From assembly GCA_027924585.1 (NCBI GenBank), contig BSBM01000608.1, positions 5,830,501 through 5,894,500 of the forward strand: DNA of 64,000 bases. Reading direction: 5' to 3'. The notes below the pieces were generated by a model. The model saw only the letters and a list, made by a program, of their open reading frames with translations. It was not told where the DNA came from and ran no database searches. The number at the start of each line of letters is the position of its first letter. The stretch's first letter is position 1. The position numbers and the translations under genes were made by a program. Source of the DNA: Larix kaempferi (taxonomy: Eukaryota; Streptophyta; Pinopsida; Pinales; Pinaceae). Positions 36,017 to 49,184 of the stretch are shown here, in pieces.

Positions 36017-37276
36017 TGTTAATTTTGTATCTCTAATTCAAATCTCCAATAATACTTGAAATCAAATAATAATCATACACATAAGAAATCAAATTCGACA
36101 CATGAATTCACCCTGGGGAAACTCTCTATGACTTGAGGGAGAAAAACCCAGGAAAACCTTTTTTAGTATATTGATAGATAGAAAATATATATTTTAAATC
36201 AAGCACCCCTGGTGCAATTACAAGGAAATAGAAAGATAAAGAAGAGAGACTCGGAATAATATCCCGCACAAAGAAAAGTGCATTGCCTTCAATAGAAGAG
36301 AATTCGATTCACATTGAATTCATCAATCCTGTATAACATATTTATATATTCTTCACATGCATCAACTTTTATTTTTATCTTTTGAATTGAGGATGAACTC
36401 TGCCTCCATATGGATGCATCAACATTGCATGAATAAGTGCGCCCCACATCTCATGCAGTGCATTAACTCACTGAACTGACTCTTATGATGAACTCACCCC
36501 TTAACTAAAATATTTCCCACTTAGTTAGGTAGATAACTTACGTTTTGCAACTCAAGTGTCATCTTTTAGTTTAACATAAGTGTCGTCTTTTTGTTTAACA
36601 TAAGTCTCATCATGCAATAACACTTAGTTAACTAGATCTTCTTTGTTATCACTTAGTTAACTCTCTTAACTAATTCTTTCTTGTTAACATCATTGTAGTG
36701 ACCAATTTTAGTTATCCTTTGATTTATTGAAGTCTTTACTGAAGTTTAGCAATTTGAATTCTCTCTTAATTAATTCTTTATGTGCAATTCGAATTCTCTC
36801 ATATCTTATCACATCTTATGTTTATCTCTTGTCTTGTTTTCATGGTCCACATGTGCCATCTTAATTATCATATAAAATATACTAAGATATTTTCCCAATG
36901 ATGTGATCATATTTTTCTACTTTCATTCCAAGTAGTTATATGCTAAATTAATTCACTCTAGAGGTGGCTAGTCTCTAGAGGAGACCTAATATATCAACCA
37001 TGGGTTAGTAGTACATCACACACCATACATGCTTCGACATGCAAAGCATTACCTCAACACATGAGGATCTATCTTGACACACAAGACCTTAGCCTTGACA
37101 AGAAAGATTGTACAACATCATCACTTTGACATACAAAGCACTTGCCTCAACACATGAAGCTTAACCGATCTTGAGTCCAACTCGAGCTCCTATAAGGAAC
37201 TACCTCGACACATGAGACTCAATATCGACACACAAGATTGACTTGGAGAATGACTCATGATGATGTAACTTTAACA
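36017..37276 (-). repeat. COP-4 right (5') LTR
   Basis: About 1260 bp with plus-strand ends TGTTAATTTTG and TAACTTTAACA. Inside, 36104-36165 has the gggaaactctctatgacttg and aaaacccaggaaaacc phrases common in copia U5 regions. Related copies: 1-866 and 31650-32358. Confidence 0.8.
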
Positions 37277-37407
37277 AAAGGAACCATCTAGTTATTGTTT
37301 CATCTCCACTAAATATCCCTATGAAACTTAAGAAATTAAACACTAGCTTCTCCTTGGAAATGGAAATTCTATCCTTTGATTGTTTTCACCCTATCACTCT
37401 AAATTAT

Positions 37408-38011
37408 TGTTGAGATATTGTAACTTCAAAGAATATTATATTTGTACTTTATTATTCCGGAGATGCTTCATCCCTCCGAGGTGATTCTATTATGTATCTA
37501 GAGATGTTTATTCCTCTGATGGTTTGTGGTAACTTGGGTTATTAGACTTCCCTAGTGGGGGTCGGCCTTGTATGTATTATGTGGGTCGAAGGGTTGTTAG
37601 ACCACCCTAGTCGGGTCGGCCCAGTCAGTTGTAATGGGGTATTTAACCCAATGGTTAAATACGAACCTACATGATTTGTGTAAAAGACAAGTCGGAGTAG
37701 TGTATAAATAGAGGAGGTGTATTCCTCATTTAACACACACTCACTCACTTGAGAGTGGCACACTTATGAGAGAGAGGTTTGCTATGGAGAAGAAGGAGCT
37801 TATGCTCAGGGTTACATCTTTTGTATTTGCTGGTCATCTATATTGAGGAAGCTTTGCTGGGTTTTCTAACCCATGAGGGTTTCCCAGGATAAATCTGTGT
37901 CTCTTGTATTTATGTTGTGCTTGTTGTTTCTTCAGTGATCCTGTATATGCTATTATTGTGAAATGGAATGTAATGCTGCTATTTTATGTCTTAGAATATT
38001 AAATGTTAACA
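37408..38011 (+). mobile_element. Solo LTR of the COP-2 family
   Basis: 604 bp, exactly the COP-2 LTR length, in the opposite orientation to COP-2. Starts TGTTGAGATATTGTAAC and ends TTAAATGTTAACA, with perfect target duplication ATTAT (37403-37407 and 38012-38016). Contains the U3 unit (ggtcggcc) twice, TATAAATAGAG at 37703-37713, and the hairpin at 37705-37732. Confidence 0.92.
37705..37732 (+). promoter_or_regulatory. TATA hairpin in solo LTR
   Basis: TAAATAGAGGA, 7-base loop GGTGTAT, TCCTCATTTA: a 10-bp stem with a single bulged A. The TATA box forms the left arm. Confidence 0.7.
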
Positions 38012-38016
38012 ATTAT

Positions 38017-39450
38017 TCTATATTTATGAATCTTGATATCACTTTCTCTATTTTTTTCTCTCAACCATGGATCCTCCATTTATAATCTAGTGAGGTGATA
38101 AGCTCAAAGTTGAGAGTGCAATAATGGCTCACAAGTTCTTTCCATGCATGATTTACAATCGTGGATTTCTACTTTCTAATATTTCTTTCCAAATTTTTAG
38201 CTTTAATATGTGGCCACATTTATTATACTAGTAAATTGTGACCAACCATAGTTACCTAAAGTAAAAGTGTGGCCATGTAATAAAAAGGATGCAAAATCCA
38301 TATCAAGACATGTAGACTGTGTATACCCAATTGATTCAACTAGGAATATCATATATTCTTATTCCATATATTAAGGGTGTAAAATATTTTTATAAGATGA
38401 GCTCATCTTAAGTGTACAACAAATTTCTAATGTAGTCTAGGTGCTAGAATTTTCAATCCCCATTCAGGGAAGGTCTCACTTGAATCATGTGATCAGACTA
38501 AGGATAAGGAGGTAAGTTTCCATATGAGTAATTCACCATTCATACCTAACATCCATTCACAATAGAAGTTGTATTATTGTTTTGAAACTCCACAGTACTC
38601 ATTTCATATGCATATTCATAACATGGCATAGATCTATTCTAATAGAAAGTTAATAGAGCTATCAAGATACCAATCATCCATATAAATAAAAAAGATGCAA
38701 TTTTAAATGAAGGGGGATTCCATTAATCCATATAAACATCCATATCCAATACATACTCATAACCACAAAATGAATATGGGTGTTTCTTAATAGTACCATG
38801 ATAGTGAAAAAATATATTTTACAACAACAAAATAGTTCTCGATAACGCAAGAAAAACTAACTAATTACTTACTTGATTGATTTATTCACTCATTCCTTAA
38901 TTAATATATACTCATATCCCTAAAGGACTACTTATACAATACATAATGGTTATTATTTACTATATCAAAACCCTAACTAATATTGTCATCTTCATAAATA
39001 CGATCCATTACGTATTACAAGTACTAGTTAACATAGGCTACAAAATAGGGATATATTTTATCCTTTGCACAATTAATTAAAAATCCACAAGATGAAGTTG
39101 AGGTTATCCATGTGTCATTCTATATTTCGTATTTCACCCCTACATGCTTGTACAAAAATTAAAGGGCTAACAAGAACCTAAAACAAATTTGGGTTAATGA
39201 TAGTTTTGCCTAAGGGTAATGAGAGGCATGTTTGGATTCCTTTTTGTTAGCATGTGCAGTCGCCCATTTTGGAGATCCTCTAGCATAATTAATTTTATAC
39301 CTATCTTCATTCTCTCTCTTTTTTCACGCTATGCCTTTTCCACCTTTGCTACCAAGGGATTTGTTAACTCCTTTGTTTCTTCATTTCTCCACTCAATGAA
39401 AGTGTCTTCTTAATCCCTTAATCACTAGGTTGTAATTACTAGGCACATTT
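38017..39450. other. Unassigned sequence
   Basis: No coding similarity or repeat structure recognised. AT-rich with no long open frame. May be intergenic or part of the element that COP-5 inserted into. Confidence 0.45.
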
Positions 39451-40028
39451 TGTTAACACCTATGTACCATGGGTATATGTATGTACAATTATGTATCATT
39501 ACATTCTATCAATGGGATTCCATGGGTTATCATCAATCCTGTTAAGTGTGGGTATCATGTCATCTTACTTCTTCGTTTCTATGCTTCACATTCAAATTTT
39601 AGCTATTGCTTTGACCTTCTAGTAGTTATAATTTCTTATAACAAAAATATATTCCTAAATTTAAATTTTATAGAGTCAATCAGTATCATTTTAGAGACAA
39701 TCGAAGGTTTAGTAGGTCAACAAAGTGGCATCTAAGTCCAAATCATCTAGTATGTAGGTCAAGACATGAAATTGGGATCTCATGCTCACCAAAGGTGATC
39801 AAAGTGGATCGAGTATTCCTCATTATAAGAAAGTTAGGTATACTTTTAGATATATATATAGAGAGAGAGAGATAATTTTATGGATATGTATATCATACAT
39901 ATATTTTGTATGTTGAGGTATGATCACTTGTGCTTTCATATGTTGTGATGGTTTATTTAGACAACACCTCTCTATCTCTCTCTTGGAATTCATAATTAAT
40001 CACTTCTATAGTTTTTGTTTCTCCAACA
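39451..40028 (+). repeat. Possible COP-5 5' LTR
   Basis: Ends TTTCTCCAACA directly before TGGTATTATGAG (40029-40040), a decayed initiator-Met primer site. The start TGTTAACACC at 39451 is the nearest fitting TG end but has no partner LTR to confirm it. A TA/GA microsatellite (tatatatatagagagagaga) sits near 39853-39872. Confidence 0.35.
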
Positions 40029-42352
40029 TGGTATTATGAGTTCCAAACAAGATCCAATGGTTTTAAATGGCCTCAACTATGGAAGTGATATTAAACATTG
40101 AATATTTGTGGTAGTTTACAAAGACTATGGTTTAAGACCCAAAGGATTAAAATGATAGGTTCAATGGGGACAAGGGTAAGTTTCTGGGAGTTGTGATGAT
40201 GTTCATATCTAAGGATATTTTATTTCATACAAGTGGGACATGTATTCCAAATCAAGTCTAGAAGAAGATGAATGCTTTGTTTGATAAGGTTGATAAAAGT
40301 TAGGTTATACAAATTAGAAAGATTTTATCTCTCTCAATCATCTCTCCTTTGATGAGATTGAAGACTATTTGGCATGTGTAAAGGATCTATAGTTAAACTT
40401 TGTTTATTGTGGAAAGGATTTTTTGAATAAGAGTGACTTGTTTATAGAAATTATCTTGACGAATTTGAAGATACCCTCTATGTATATTGTTCAAAAATTC
40501 ATCTTAGTTGGGATTCAAGAAAAGAATACAATAAGGACTATACCTTTTATTATTTCTATGGTTTGTTAATTAGGGCACATGAACAGTTTACTGGTGAGGG
40601 TGAGCTTCAGAATAAGTAGTAGGCCCATGTTATTAAGTACAAATCTTTATATAACTATAGAGAAAGAGGTTTTGGAGGCAATCATGAGAAATACCATGTA
40701 GGTTACCATGATAATTATTGTTCTAAGTAGATAAATAAGAAGAAACATGATGACCATCATTCAACTAAGAAAGGTAAGATGAATAAGACTTGTCAATAAT
40801 AAGGAAAGGTAGGACATATCGAGATGAATTGTTGGCATAAGACTGGTGGCAATGAGGATAAGGTAAAAAGGATTGAAGGTGTTGTGTCAAATATTCAACC
40901 CAACAGCCTACAACATCAATTCTTGTAAGGTAATGGAGATAACCATATCTTTATGTTAATAATGATCAAACATTGCATTCCCACACTCTTAAATTTGAGT
41001 TGATAGTCAATTTTGGTTGTCCTCATATGGATAAGAATGAATCTTATTTTCAAAATTGGGTAAGGATTCAGAGAATAAATATTCTTTACCAATGATAATT
41101 CAATTATTATTGTTGGTGGTGATAGGATTGAATGTCAGAATGGTATGATGATTGATGTGTATCATGAACGAATTCTAAGTGAAAATTTGTTGTGAATACC
41201 TAGCCAACTAACCTAAACCAACAAGGTTAAATTCTATCCTAATAAGTTTGTTGTGAAGGAGATTAATAATGATTTTGATGTTATTTATAAAAGGATTATT
41301 ATAGACACCAAATACATGATGTATAAGTTATGGCTTTCATAACTAGGATCTGGGACCAACCACATTCATAATGAATACCGATGACCCACATAATTTGGAA
41401 TGAGTGACTTGGACATTTAAATTTCTAAAGCATAGAATTAATGGTAAATTTTAATATGGTTATTGGATTACTGAGGGTGGTTCCTCTTAATGGTGCATGC
41501 AAAAGTTGTTTTCTTGGAAAACATCATTAAGCTGCATTTGAGACATGAAATTCTTAGAGATAAATACATACATGGAACTTATCCATAGTGACCTTTGTAC
41601 AATGAAGCAACCGTCATTATAAAGTGCATGGTATGTTTTGAAATTCATTATTTTTTTTTAGGTACACATAGGTATATTTGGTAAAGCATAAGGACCATAT
41701 TATCTTTGAAAAGATCAAGGAATATAAGGAATTAACAATGTGGTTGACCTATTAAATGTCTAAGATCAAACAATAGAGGATAATATATAAGAAAGGAAAT
41801 TGAGGGTTACATGTCATAGAATGGTATCTCTTGGGAGAGATTTTTTTTCTTACGCACCTTAGCAAAATGGCGTTGTTGAAAGGAAGAACATAGATTGAGA
41901 TGAAATGTCAAGGTGTTTTCTTTAGGGCAAAAGGTATGTCAAAGGGTTTTGGGGTAAAGGATGTCTAGTACTCAAACTATCTTGTGAGCATGGTTCCAAT
42001 CAATGATTTGTGGGACATGAATCCTATTTATAAATGGAGTGGATGGAAACCATCCATTGAACATCTAAAAAAAAATAGATTTTTAGCATGGGCCCATATT
42101 CTATATGATCAGCGAAACAAGTTGGATGCAAATAGTCATGCTCGTATTATGGTGGGATACTACGAGGAGTGAAAATCCTACAACTTGTTTGATCCAATCA
42201 AATAGGAACTTATTTGTAGGAGGGATGCTGTATTTAATGAGTAGAATTAAAGTATCGTCTTTTTGAACTCCTTTTCTATATTCTTAAGCAATGATCCAAT
42301 TTAAATTGTGAGGAATTGTAGATCGATTTATCTATACAATACATCAACCAAT
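40029..42352 (+). pseudogene. COP-5 copia gag and integrase remnant
   Basis: Plus strand, heavily broken. Gag pieces at about 40320-40480 (LNHLSFDEIEDYLACVKDL, DFLNKSDLFIEIILTNLKIP), a decayed zinc knuckle near 40790-40850 (GKVGHIEMNCWHK), and integrase C-terminal half at about 41850-42240 (YAP.QNGVVERKN, FWGKGCLVLKLSCEHGS, then WSGWKPSIEHLKK and ARIMVGYYEE). The element is cut at 42352 by COP-2 (target duplication CCAAT) and a 77-bp stretch of it may survive at 49789-49865 before COP-3. Confidence 0.75.
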
Positions 42353-42956
42353 TGTTAAGATTTAATATGCTAAGACAGAAAATAGCAGCATTACATTCCA
42401 TTTCACAATAATAGCATATACAGGATCACTGAAGAAACAACAAGCATAGCATAAACACAAGAGACAGAGATTTATCCTGGGAAACCCTCATGGGGTAGAA
42501 AACCCAGCAAAGCTTCCTCAATATAGATGACCAGTAATATACAAAGATGAAACCCTGAGACATGATCTCCTACTCCACAATAGCAGACCTCTCCTCCACA
42601 AGTGCACTATCCTCAAGTGAGTGAGTGTGTCAAATGAGGAACACACCTCCTCTATTTATACACTACACTGACATGTATTTTACACAGGTACACATAGGCT
42701 CGTATTTAACCAATGGGTTAAATACCCCACTACAACTGACTGGGCCGACCCCTCTAGGGTGGTCTAATAACCCTTTGATCCACATAACACATACAGGACC
42801 GACCCCCACTAGGGAAGTCTAATAACCCAAGTTACCACATTCCGACGGAGGAATAAACATCTCCGGATATACAATAAGATCTTCACGGAGGAATGAAACA
42901 TCTCCGGAATAATAAAGTACAAATATAATATTCTTTGAAGTTACAATATCTCAACA
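42353..42956 (-). repeat. COP-2 3' LTR
   Basis: Plus-strand ends TGTTAAGATTTAATATGC and CAATATCTCAACA. Holds two U3 units (gggccgacccctctagggtg and ggaccgacccccactaggga), TATA box in hairpin at 42632-42658, and a cggaggaataaacatctccg palindrome near 42846, repeated near 42888. Confidence 0.95.
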
Positions 42957-42970
42957 CTCCCCCTTAACGA
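42957..42970 (-). other. COP-2 polypurine tract
   Basis: Minus strand TCGTTAAGGGGGAG directly before the LTR start TGTTGAG. Confidence 0.8.
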
Positions 42971-43089
42971 GAAGGATATTATAACAACATCTGCACGAGC
43001 AAGGAGTCATCAACATCATACATGATACATCTATAAATCATTGGAAGCTTTCTTCAATTTGTCTTCATTAGTAACTCAAACAGTTACTG

Positions 43090-43405
43090 GTATATCAATG
43101 TCAACATCATCACGATCATCGGCATCGTCATCACACGATCATCAGCATCGTCATCACACGATCAGCAGCATCGTCATCACACGATCAGCAGCATCGTCAT
43201 CACACGATCAGCATCGTCATCACACGATCAGCAGCATCGTCATCACACGATCATCAGCATCGTCATCACACTATCAACAACATCGTCATCACACGATCAG
43301 CAACAACATCATCACACGATCAGCAGCATTGTCATCACACGATCAGCATCATCGTCATCACACGATCAGCAGCATCGTCATCACACGATCAACAGCATTG
43401 TCATT
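43090..43405. repeat. COP-2 minisatellite C (20-23 bp units)
   Basis: About 13 units of catcgtcatcacacgatcag, with starts 23 bp apart at 43146, 43169 and 43192 and some 20-bp variants. A 154-codon plus-strand frame (43041-43505) through it is Ser/His-rich repeat text, antisense to the element, and is not taken as a gene. Confidence 0.85.
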
Positions 43406-43439
43406 AATACACATGATCCTTCCTTTTCAAATTTACTGG

Positions 43440-44113
43440 ATCAATTTCATCACAATCATATTTAAGACTATCCTTCCTTTCGGAATTACTGGATTTATTG
43501 CCTAAGGATGATTAGTCCAACCACAATCATATTTAAGACTATCCTTCCTGGATTTACTGTCTAAGGATGATTAATCCAACCATAATCATATTTAAGACTA
43601 TCCTTCCTGGATTTACTGTCTAAGGATGATTAATCCAATCACAATCACATTTAAGACTATCCTTCCTGGATTTACTGTCTAAGGATGATTAATCCAACCA
43701 CAGTCATATTTAAGACTATCCTTCCTGGATTTACTCTCTAAGGATGATTAATCCAATCACAATCACATTTAAGACTATCCTTCCTGGATTTACTGTCTAA
43801 GGATGATTAATCCAACCACAATCATATTTAAGACTATCCTTCCTGAATTTACTGTCTAAGGATGATTAATCCAATCACAATCACATTTAAGACTATCCTT
43901 CCTGGATTTGCTATCTAAGGATGATTAATCCAATCACAATCACATTTAAGACTATCCTTCCTGGATTTCCTGTCTAAGGATGATTAATCCAATCACAATC
44001 ACATTTAAGACTATCCTTCCTGGATTTACTGTCTAAGGATGATTAATCCAATCACAATCACATTTAAGACTATCCTTCCTGGATTTACTGTCTAAGGATG
44101 ATTAATCCAATCA
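43440..44113. repeat. COP-2 minisatellite D (59-bp units)
   Basis: About 11 units, 59 bp each, containing aagactatccttcctggatt and taaggatgattaatccaatc. Copies are closely similar, indicating recent amplification. The arms ccttcct and aaggatg-type parts can pair in part. Confidence 0.9.
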
Positions 44114-44885
44114 CGTGCATTTTGAACCAAGGTCCAGGGACGATGCAGTCCTATCCTCTATTCTCGGAGACACCTGTCTACGACTCACTTTAGAACTGAA
44201 AGTCCATGGATGATCCAATCCCTTTAAGTCCACCAAGGAATTCATTCTCGAAGACCTCACGTCTACGGCTCTCTTTAGGACTGAAAGTCCAGGGATGATC
44301 CAATCCCCTCAAGTCCACCAAGGACTTCATTCTCGAAGACCTCACGTCTACGGCTCTCTTTAGGACTGAAATTCCAGGGATGATCCAATCCCCTCAAGTC
44401 CACCAAGGACTTCATTCTCGAATACCTCACGTCTACGGTTCTCTTTAGGACTGAAAGTCCAGGGATGATCCAATCCCCTCAAGTCCACCAAGGACTTCAT
44501 TCTCGAAGACCTCATGTCTACGGCTCTCTTTAGGACTGAAAGTCCAGGGATGACCCAATCCCCTCAACTGTCCACTAAGGACTTCATTCTCGGAGACCTC
44601 ACGTGTACGGCTCTCTTTAGGACTGAAAGTCCAGGGACAATCCAATCCCCTCAACTGTCCACTGAGGACTTCATTCTCGGAGACCTCACATCTACGGCTC
44701 TCTTTAGGACTGAAAGTCCAGGGATGATCCAATCCCCTCAACTGTCCACTAAGGACTTCATTTTTGGAGACCTCATGTCTACGGCTCTCTTTAGGACTGA
44801 AAGTCCAGGGATGATCCAATCCCCTCAACTGTCCACTAAGGACTTCATTCTCGGAGACACCTGTCTACGGCTCACTTTAGAACAA
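44114..44885. repeat. COP-2 minisatellite E (85-87 bp units)
   Basis: About 8 units with aggacttcattctcg spaced 85-87 bp (44321, 44406, 44491, 44578) and tttaggactgaaagtccagg, the latter holding the inverted pair GGACT / AGTCC. Where the unit is 87 bp the minus strand stays open for 127 codons with a 29-residue repeat. Confidence 0.88.
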
Positions 44886-45129
44886 GTGTTCAAGGATGAT
44901 ACAATCCTCACATGTATTCTCATCAACACATCTATCATCAAAAGCATATATTCTTACTAATACATCTAACATCAAAAGCATGTATAAGTAAAACTAAGTA
45001 TTCTAAGCATAAGAGTCCTAAATATAAATATTTCTAAGTATCTAGGTGTAGAGAACAGGTTACCTCATCATCGACCTTGTTGTTCGATGAGACAATCTCA
45101 TCATTAGTGACTATACTACTCCCCCTTTC

Positions 45130-46555
45130 AAGGAGGGTCCTTTTGAGCTACACCAAGCTTGTCTCGTAAGTATTCAAATTTCACTCGAGACAGAGGCTTG
45201 GTTAGTATGTTGGTAACTTCTTCACTTGAGGTAGAGGTTTGGTTAGTACATTGGTAAACTGTTACAAATTCAAACTTTATAGTTCCTTTCTGCGTCATAT
45301 CTTGTTAGATCCCTATGTTCTTTGACTTATCATGGAACACTGGATTCTATGTCATCTTGATACAACTCTATTTGTCACATAGGATCACAGTTGGTTCTAT
45401 CTCTAAGTCAAACAATCCTGAAGCCAAACTTCTTCACAACTAACAGAGTAAGTAGCCATATATTTCGCTTGTGCTGAGAGTCACACTAGACTCCTTCCTG
45501 CTAAACCACGAGATCATGGATGATCCCAGACAATAACATCCTCTCGATGTGCTCTTCCTATCTAATACACTTCCTTCCCAATCAACATCTGTGTAGCCAT
45601 CTAAAGTCATGATCTCCAAGATAACATAGATCAATGTCCATTGTACCCTTTAGGTACCTCATCACATGCTTTGCAACTATCAGGTGAACACATCTAGTTT
45701 CCACTAGATACTGACTCAAGGTGTTCACAACAAATCATATATCTAACCTAGTATTCGTTAGACACATCAATGACTCAATAATTTGTCTGTACAGAGTTAT
45801 ATCCACTAACTCTAATGATTCATCTGCTAAGAACTTCAAGTTGGAATTCACATCAAGTCCTTTTAATATTTCTCAACATAATTTCCCTGGTTTAGAAAGA
45901 TTCCTTCTGAGCCTTGCCATACTTCCAGACCTAGGAAGTAATGCATCAATATGAGATCTTTCATTTTTTCATTTCTGCAGCCATCTTCTTCTTTCTTTTC
46001 ATGATCTGTTTCTCATTCCCTATCAGAAATATATCATCTAAATACAATAATAGTATGATCCATAACCTTAAGGTAAAAGTTAGGAACAACTTTACTTTTG
46101 GTAAAGCCCAAGCTTATCAAGAAACTGTCAATTTTCCCTTTGAGACTGAACATCATTCACACTCTGCATTGAATGATCTTGTGCCATCTCTCGTTAGATG
46201 GGTCTACTAAAATGAGCCTCAATATCATTCGGACTCTGTGGTGAGTTCCTTCTTGCATCCAAGTCATCTGTGTATAGAAACCATATTCAACCTTGTAGCA
46301 AGGATTGAGATCCACATCACTCATGGTGATCATTAAGCTCATCAATTGATTATTGATCCTAGGTACCCATACAGAACCTGATTCACACTTCTTCTTTAAT
46401 TACACCATACTTGGAGCAAACATCTTGTCATGATTCTCTTCCCCTTTCTAAGAGAATCTTCTAGCCATGAGCCTTCTATATTTTGTTTGATTTGTAAATC
46501 TTCTTGTTTGAACATCCATCACTTGTACGGTGTCCATCATTCTTCATGACCTTTC
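45130..46555 (-). pseudogene. COP-2 RT and RNase H remnant
   Basis: From about 46370 leftwards: RT pieces DSFLISLGFTKSKV (about 46120-46080), the active-site text LLYLDDIFLIG (YLDD at 46033-46044), MHYFLGLEVWQ (about 45945-45910), then RNase H with DVDWEGSVLDRKSTSRGCYC and MISWFSRKESSVTLST (45600-45470) to a tail near 45150. Several stops and shifts. Unlike COP-1 the RT active site survives. Confidence 0.8.
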
Positions 46556-49172
46556 CTACAAATCAAAATTAAGTACATGATTAGTAATACTTCATAATCA
46601 TCAAATCATGATAACCTATTATGCATACAGATATCATTTACATAGTTATGCAACTAATTTGACCAATACTTTGGCACAACACTTTCCCATATCCTGTATG
46701 CATACAGTGGCTATCTAGATGCCTTCCATCTCTACCAGAACATACTATCGAGAGTGTGCACAGCTCTCAGCATGTCAGCAAAGAGGTTTCATTCTAGACA
46801 AGCAACAATGGAATGTTTGTCCAACTTACTAATCATATGCACATTAGTAGTATATTGTTCAATGCTCTATGAATCATCATATATTCTAGGAATACAAATA
46901 TGCATACAACCTATTACAGGCAATATCATTACTATTTCAAATAACAACTCAAATACTTATCTTTTATGTTTGTGTGGTTGCCTCCCGCTTGATCTTCTGT
47001 ATGTCTTTTGAACTTCTATTCATTCTGTACCACTGTGCATGCTCAAGAGTCATACTCATGATCTCATACACAAACATACACTCATTAGTATATTCTAAAT
47101 GCTATCAAAACATTATAGTTCTAAATAATCTTGAAAATGTATAGTCATGATTATAGATAATAAACATTAGTGTTCAAGATTTCAGGGAAGCCTTCTTTTA
47201 CTCATGCATATCATCAATCATAATATGCATAATCCCTTGATTACTAACTTTATGAATAAGCATATCTAATCATACCAAGTATACTTATATAAGGAATACT
47301 AACACAAGGTAAGATTCATAGGAAACATACCTGGGTTAGTATATCTATTTAACATACCCAATCAATATCTTCTTTGTTCTCTTCAATGATTTAGAGATCC
47401 TATGCTGGAACCTACATACCTCATAGGTTAAGCATAATAAAACAAACTCATAAATACCTCATAAGTAGAACCTCTATGTGATCAAAGATTATGTAGGAGT
47501 CTGTGTCTTCATGTTATCATGGTCATGGAACTTGATTTGTCTTTCGTGATGTACCTGAATCTTGTTAGCAGACAACATCAACCTCATACAATACCACAGT
47601 GTATTAGTGCAATCATATAGCCCTAAACAATCAATGTCTTCGATCATTCACATGCATTCATACTGTTATTAGGGTGATAAGATAGTTTAATCAAGATTGT
47701 ACTAATAAATAATATGAAGACAAACACATTATGAACTTAATCAAGAATCAAATTTCAAGACATACCTGAACCTCCTTAAGTCATACCTGTCGAGACTTCT
47801 TGTAGTCTTCTTATGTAAGGCCTTAGCCTCAACTCCCCCTGAAACTTGATCTGGAGCTTGATTAGGGTTTGCTAGAGAAACCCTAAAAAATTCAATCATT
47901 GACTTTCACACTTCTGAATGGATGAAAGAATATGTCTTGCTGAGCTGATCAAACTAGCATACTTCAATTTGTAAACTCCAAAATTTGACCCCTCAAAATT
48001 GCCTTCGAAACTTCTGGATCTTCTGGATAGGAACCCGAACTAGGGTATGATGAAGCCCACCCTTTTGTCCAATCAAAAGGTTCGATCCAAGGCTCTAAAC
48101 TCTTATTTTTCTGAGGAGCTTCTAGCCGTGGTTACAGACTTCAAAAATTCCAACTTTTGTTGAAGCCCTGATTTTCCATCTTTCTGATCAAAATCCTGAA
48201 CTCGGGTTTGATCAAGCCCGGTCTTCTACCCAACCAAAAAAATCGATCTTGGTCTTTAAATTTCAATTTTCCTGAGTAGCATTCAGCCATGGATTCCGAT
48301 TCCAAAAATTCTAACTTTCTCCGAAACCCTGAATTCCGGAAGCCATGAAAAAAGGTGCTCCAAAAATAATTCTGTTTTGACAGAACTATGTACCTGATTG
48401 TTTCTGCTATAACTCTGAAATTTTTGCTCCACACGGTCTGAAAACATTTTCTGCAGTAGCCTGACCTATCATCTTTCCATCGTGACAGGTCTGACCTCAA
48501 TTGGATTTTCTGAAAGAGAGTTATGCCAAGTGTCGCAACGTGACCTGTTTATGGGATAAAACAGGAGAGCGAACTTGTACGGCATGCCATGTGTCACTGT
48601 TTGAACTTCGGCCTCTGAAAACTTTTTTTGAAATATCTCGACCTGTTATCTTTCCATCCTGACAGGTCTGACCTCAATTGGACTCTCTGAGAGAGAGTTA
48701 TGCCAAGTGTCACAACGTGACCTGTTTATGGGATAAAACAGGAGATCAAACTTGTACGGCGTGACACGTGTCACTGGTTCATCTTCGGCCTCTGAAAACG
48801 TTTCCTAGGATAGTACAGTCTGCGTAATACCTATCACTTTTTACGAAATTTCATTTGGAGCTTCCTAGCCCAAGTTATGACCTTTTTTCCAAGGTCACCT
48901 GATTTTGACTGAGATCTGGAAGAGGCAGAAACCCTAACTTGTACTGATCATAACTCATAAAGTACAACGAATCTGAGGGTGCCCTTTGGATAAAAGGTAC
49001 CTAGGGATGTTATCTCCGACCTATAAACTTTTCAGACCCTGAACCTTCGCAGAAATGGATTTATAGCGAAAGTTCCACGATGACTGGTTTTTTCTATGTA
49101 AAACCCTAACCTTCAAATTGTCGTAAGTAAAGCAAGTGTCGTAAGTGCCATACCTTGCCTTCCTTTAGGTTA
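46556..49172 (-). other. COP-2 leader, homologous to COP-1 leader
   Basis: No gag-pol gene. Matching landmarks with COP-1: branch-like TACTAATC (46579-46586) and acceptor-like GATTTGTAG/GAAA (46555/46556); the tcagcaaagaggtttcattc phrase (46779); a GTT...GATTGG/GTATGTT segment near 47368-47420; and a gag fragment with EAKALHKK near 47800-47830 ending CGACAG/GTATGAC. A 119-codon minus-strand frame (48141-48500) near the 5' end has no recognised relative. The 177-bp duplication is at about 48480-48770. Confidence 0.6.
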
Positions 49173-49184
49173 GCTCTGATACCA
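49173..49184 (-). other. COP-2 primer binding site (tRNA-iMet)
   Basis: Minus strand TGGTATCAGAGC directly abutting the 5' LTR. Confidence 0.95.

Larger units (their letters stand above)
31640..37276 (-). mobile_element. COP-4, degenerate copia element with left LTR truncated
   Basis: Minus-strand copia element. The right LTR spans 36017-37276 with a primer site beside it. The left LTR matches only the part equivalent to 36540-37276, so its outer end (about 520 bp) is missing and no target duplication can be assigned. The internal 3.6 kb keeps pieces of gag, integrase, RT and RNase H in the usual copia order, but protease is absent. Many stops and shifts. Confidence 0.8.

Noticed and set aside
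39853-39872. TA/GA microsatellite
   Set aside because: Short simple repeat, no further meaning.
43440-44113. Regular 59-bp repeats that might suggest a CRISPR-like array
   Set aside because: Direct head-to-tail minisatellite without unique spacers, in plant retroelement DNA.
43041-44960. Repeat-rich plus-strand frames of 154 and 148 codons and a 127-codon minus-strand frame in COP-2
   Set aside because: They follow the minisatellite units, with no conserved domain or promoter context.
48141-48500. 119-codon minus-strand frame in the COP-2 leader
   Set aside because: The COP-1 equivalent is broken differently (78 codons at 27946-28182), and no family is recognised; kept only as a note in the leader.
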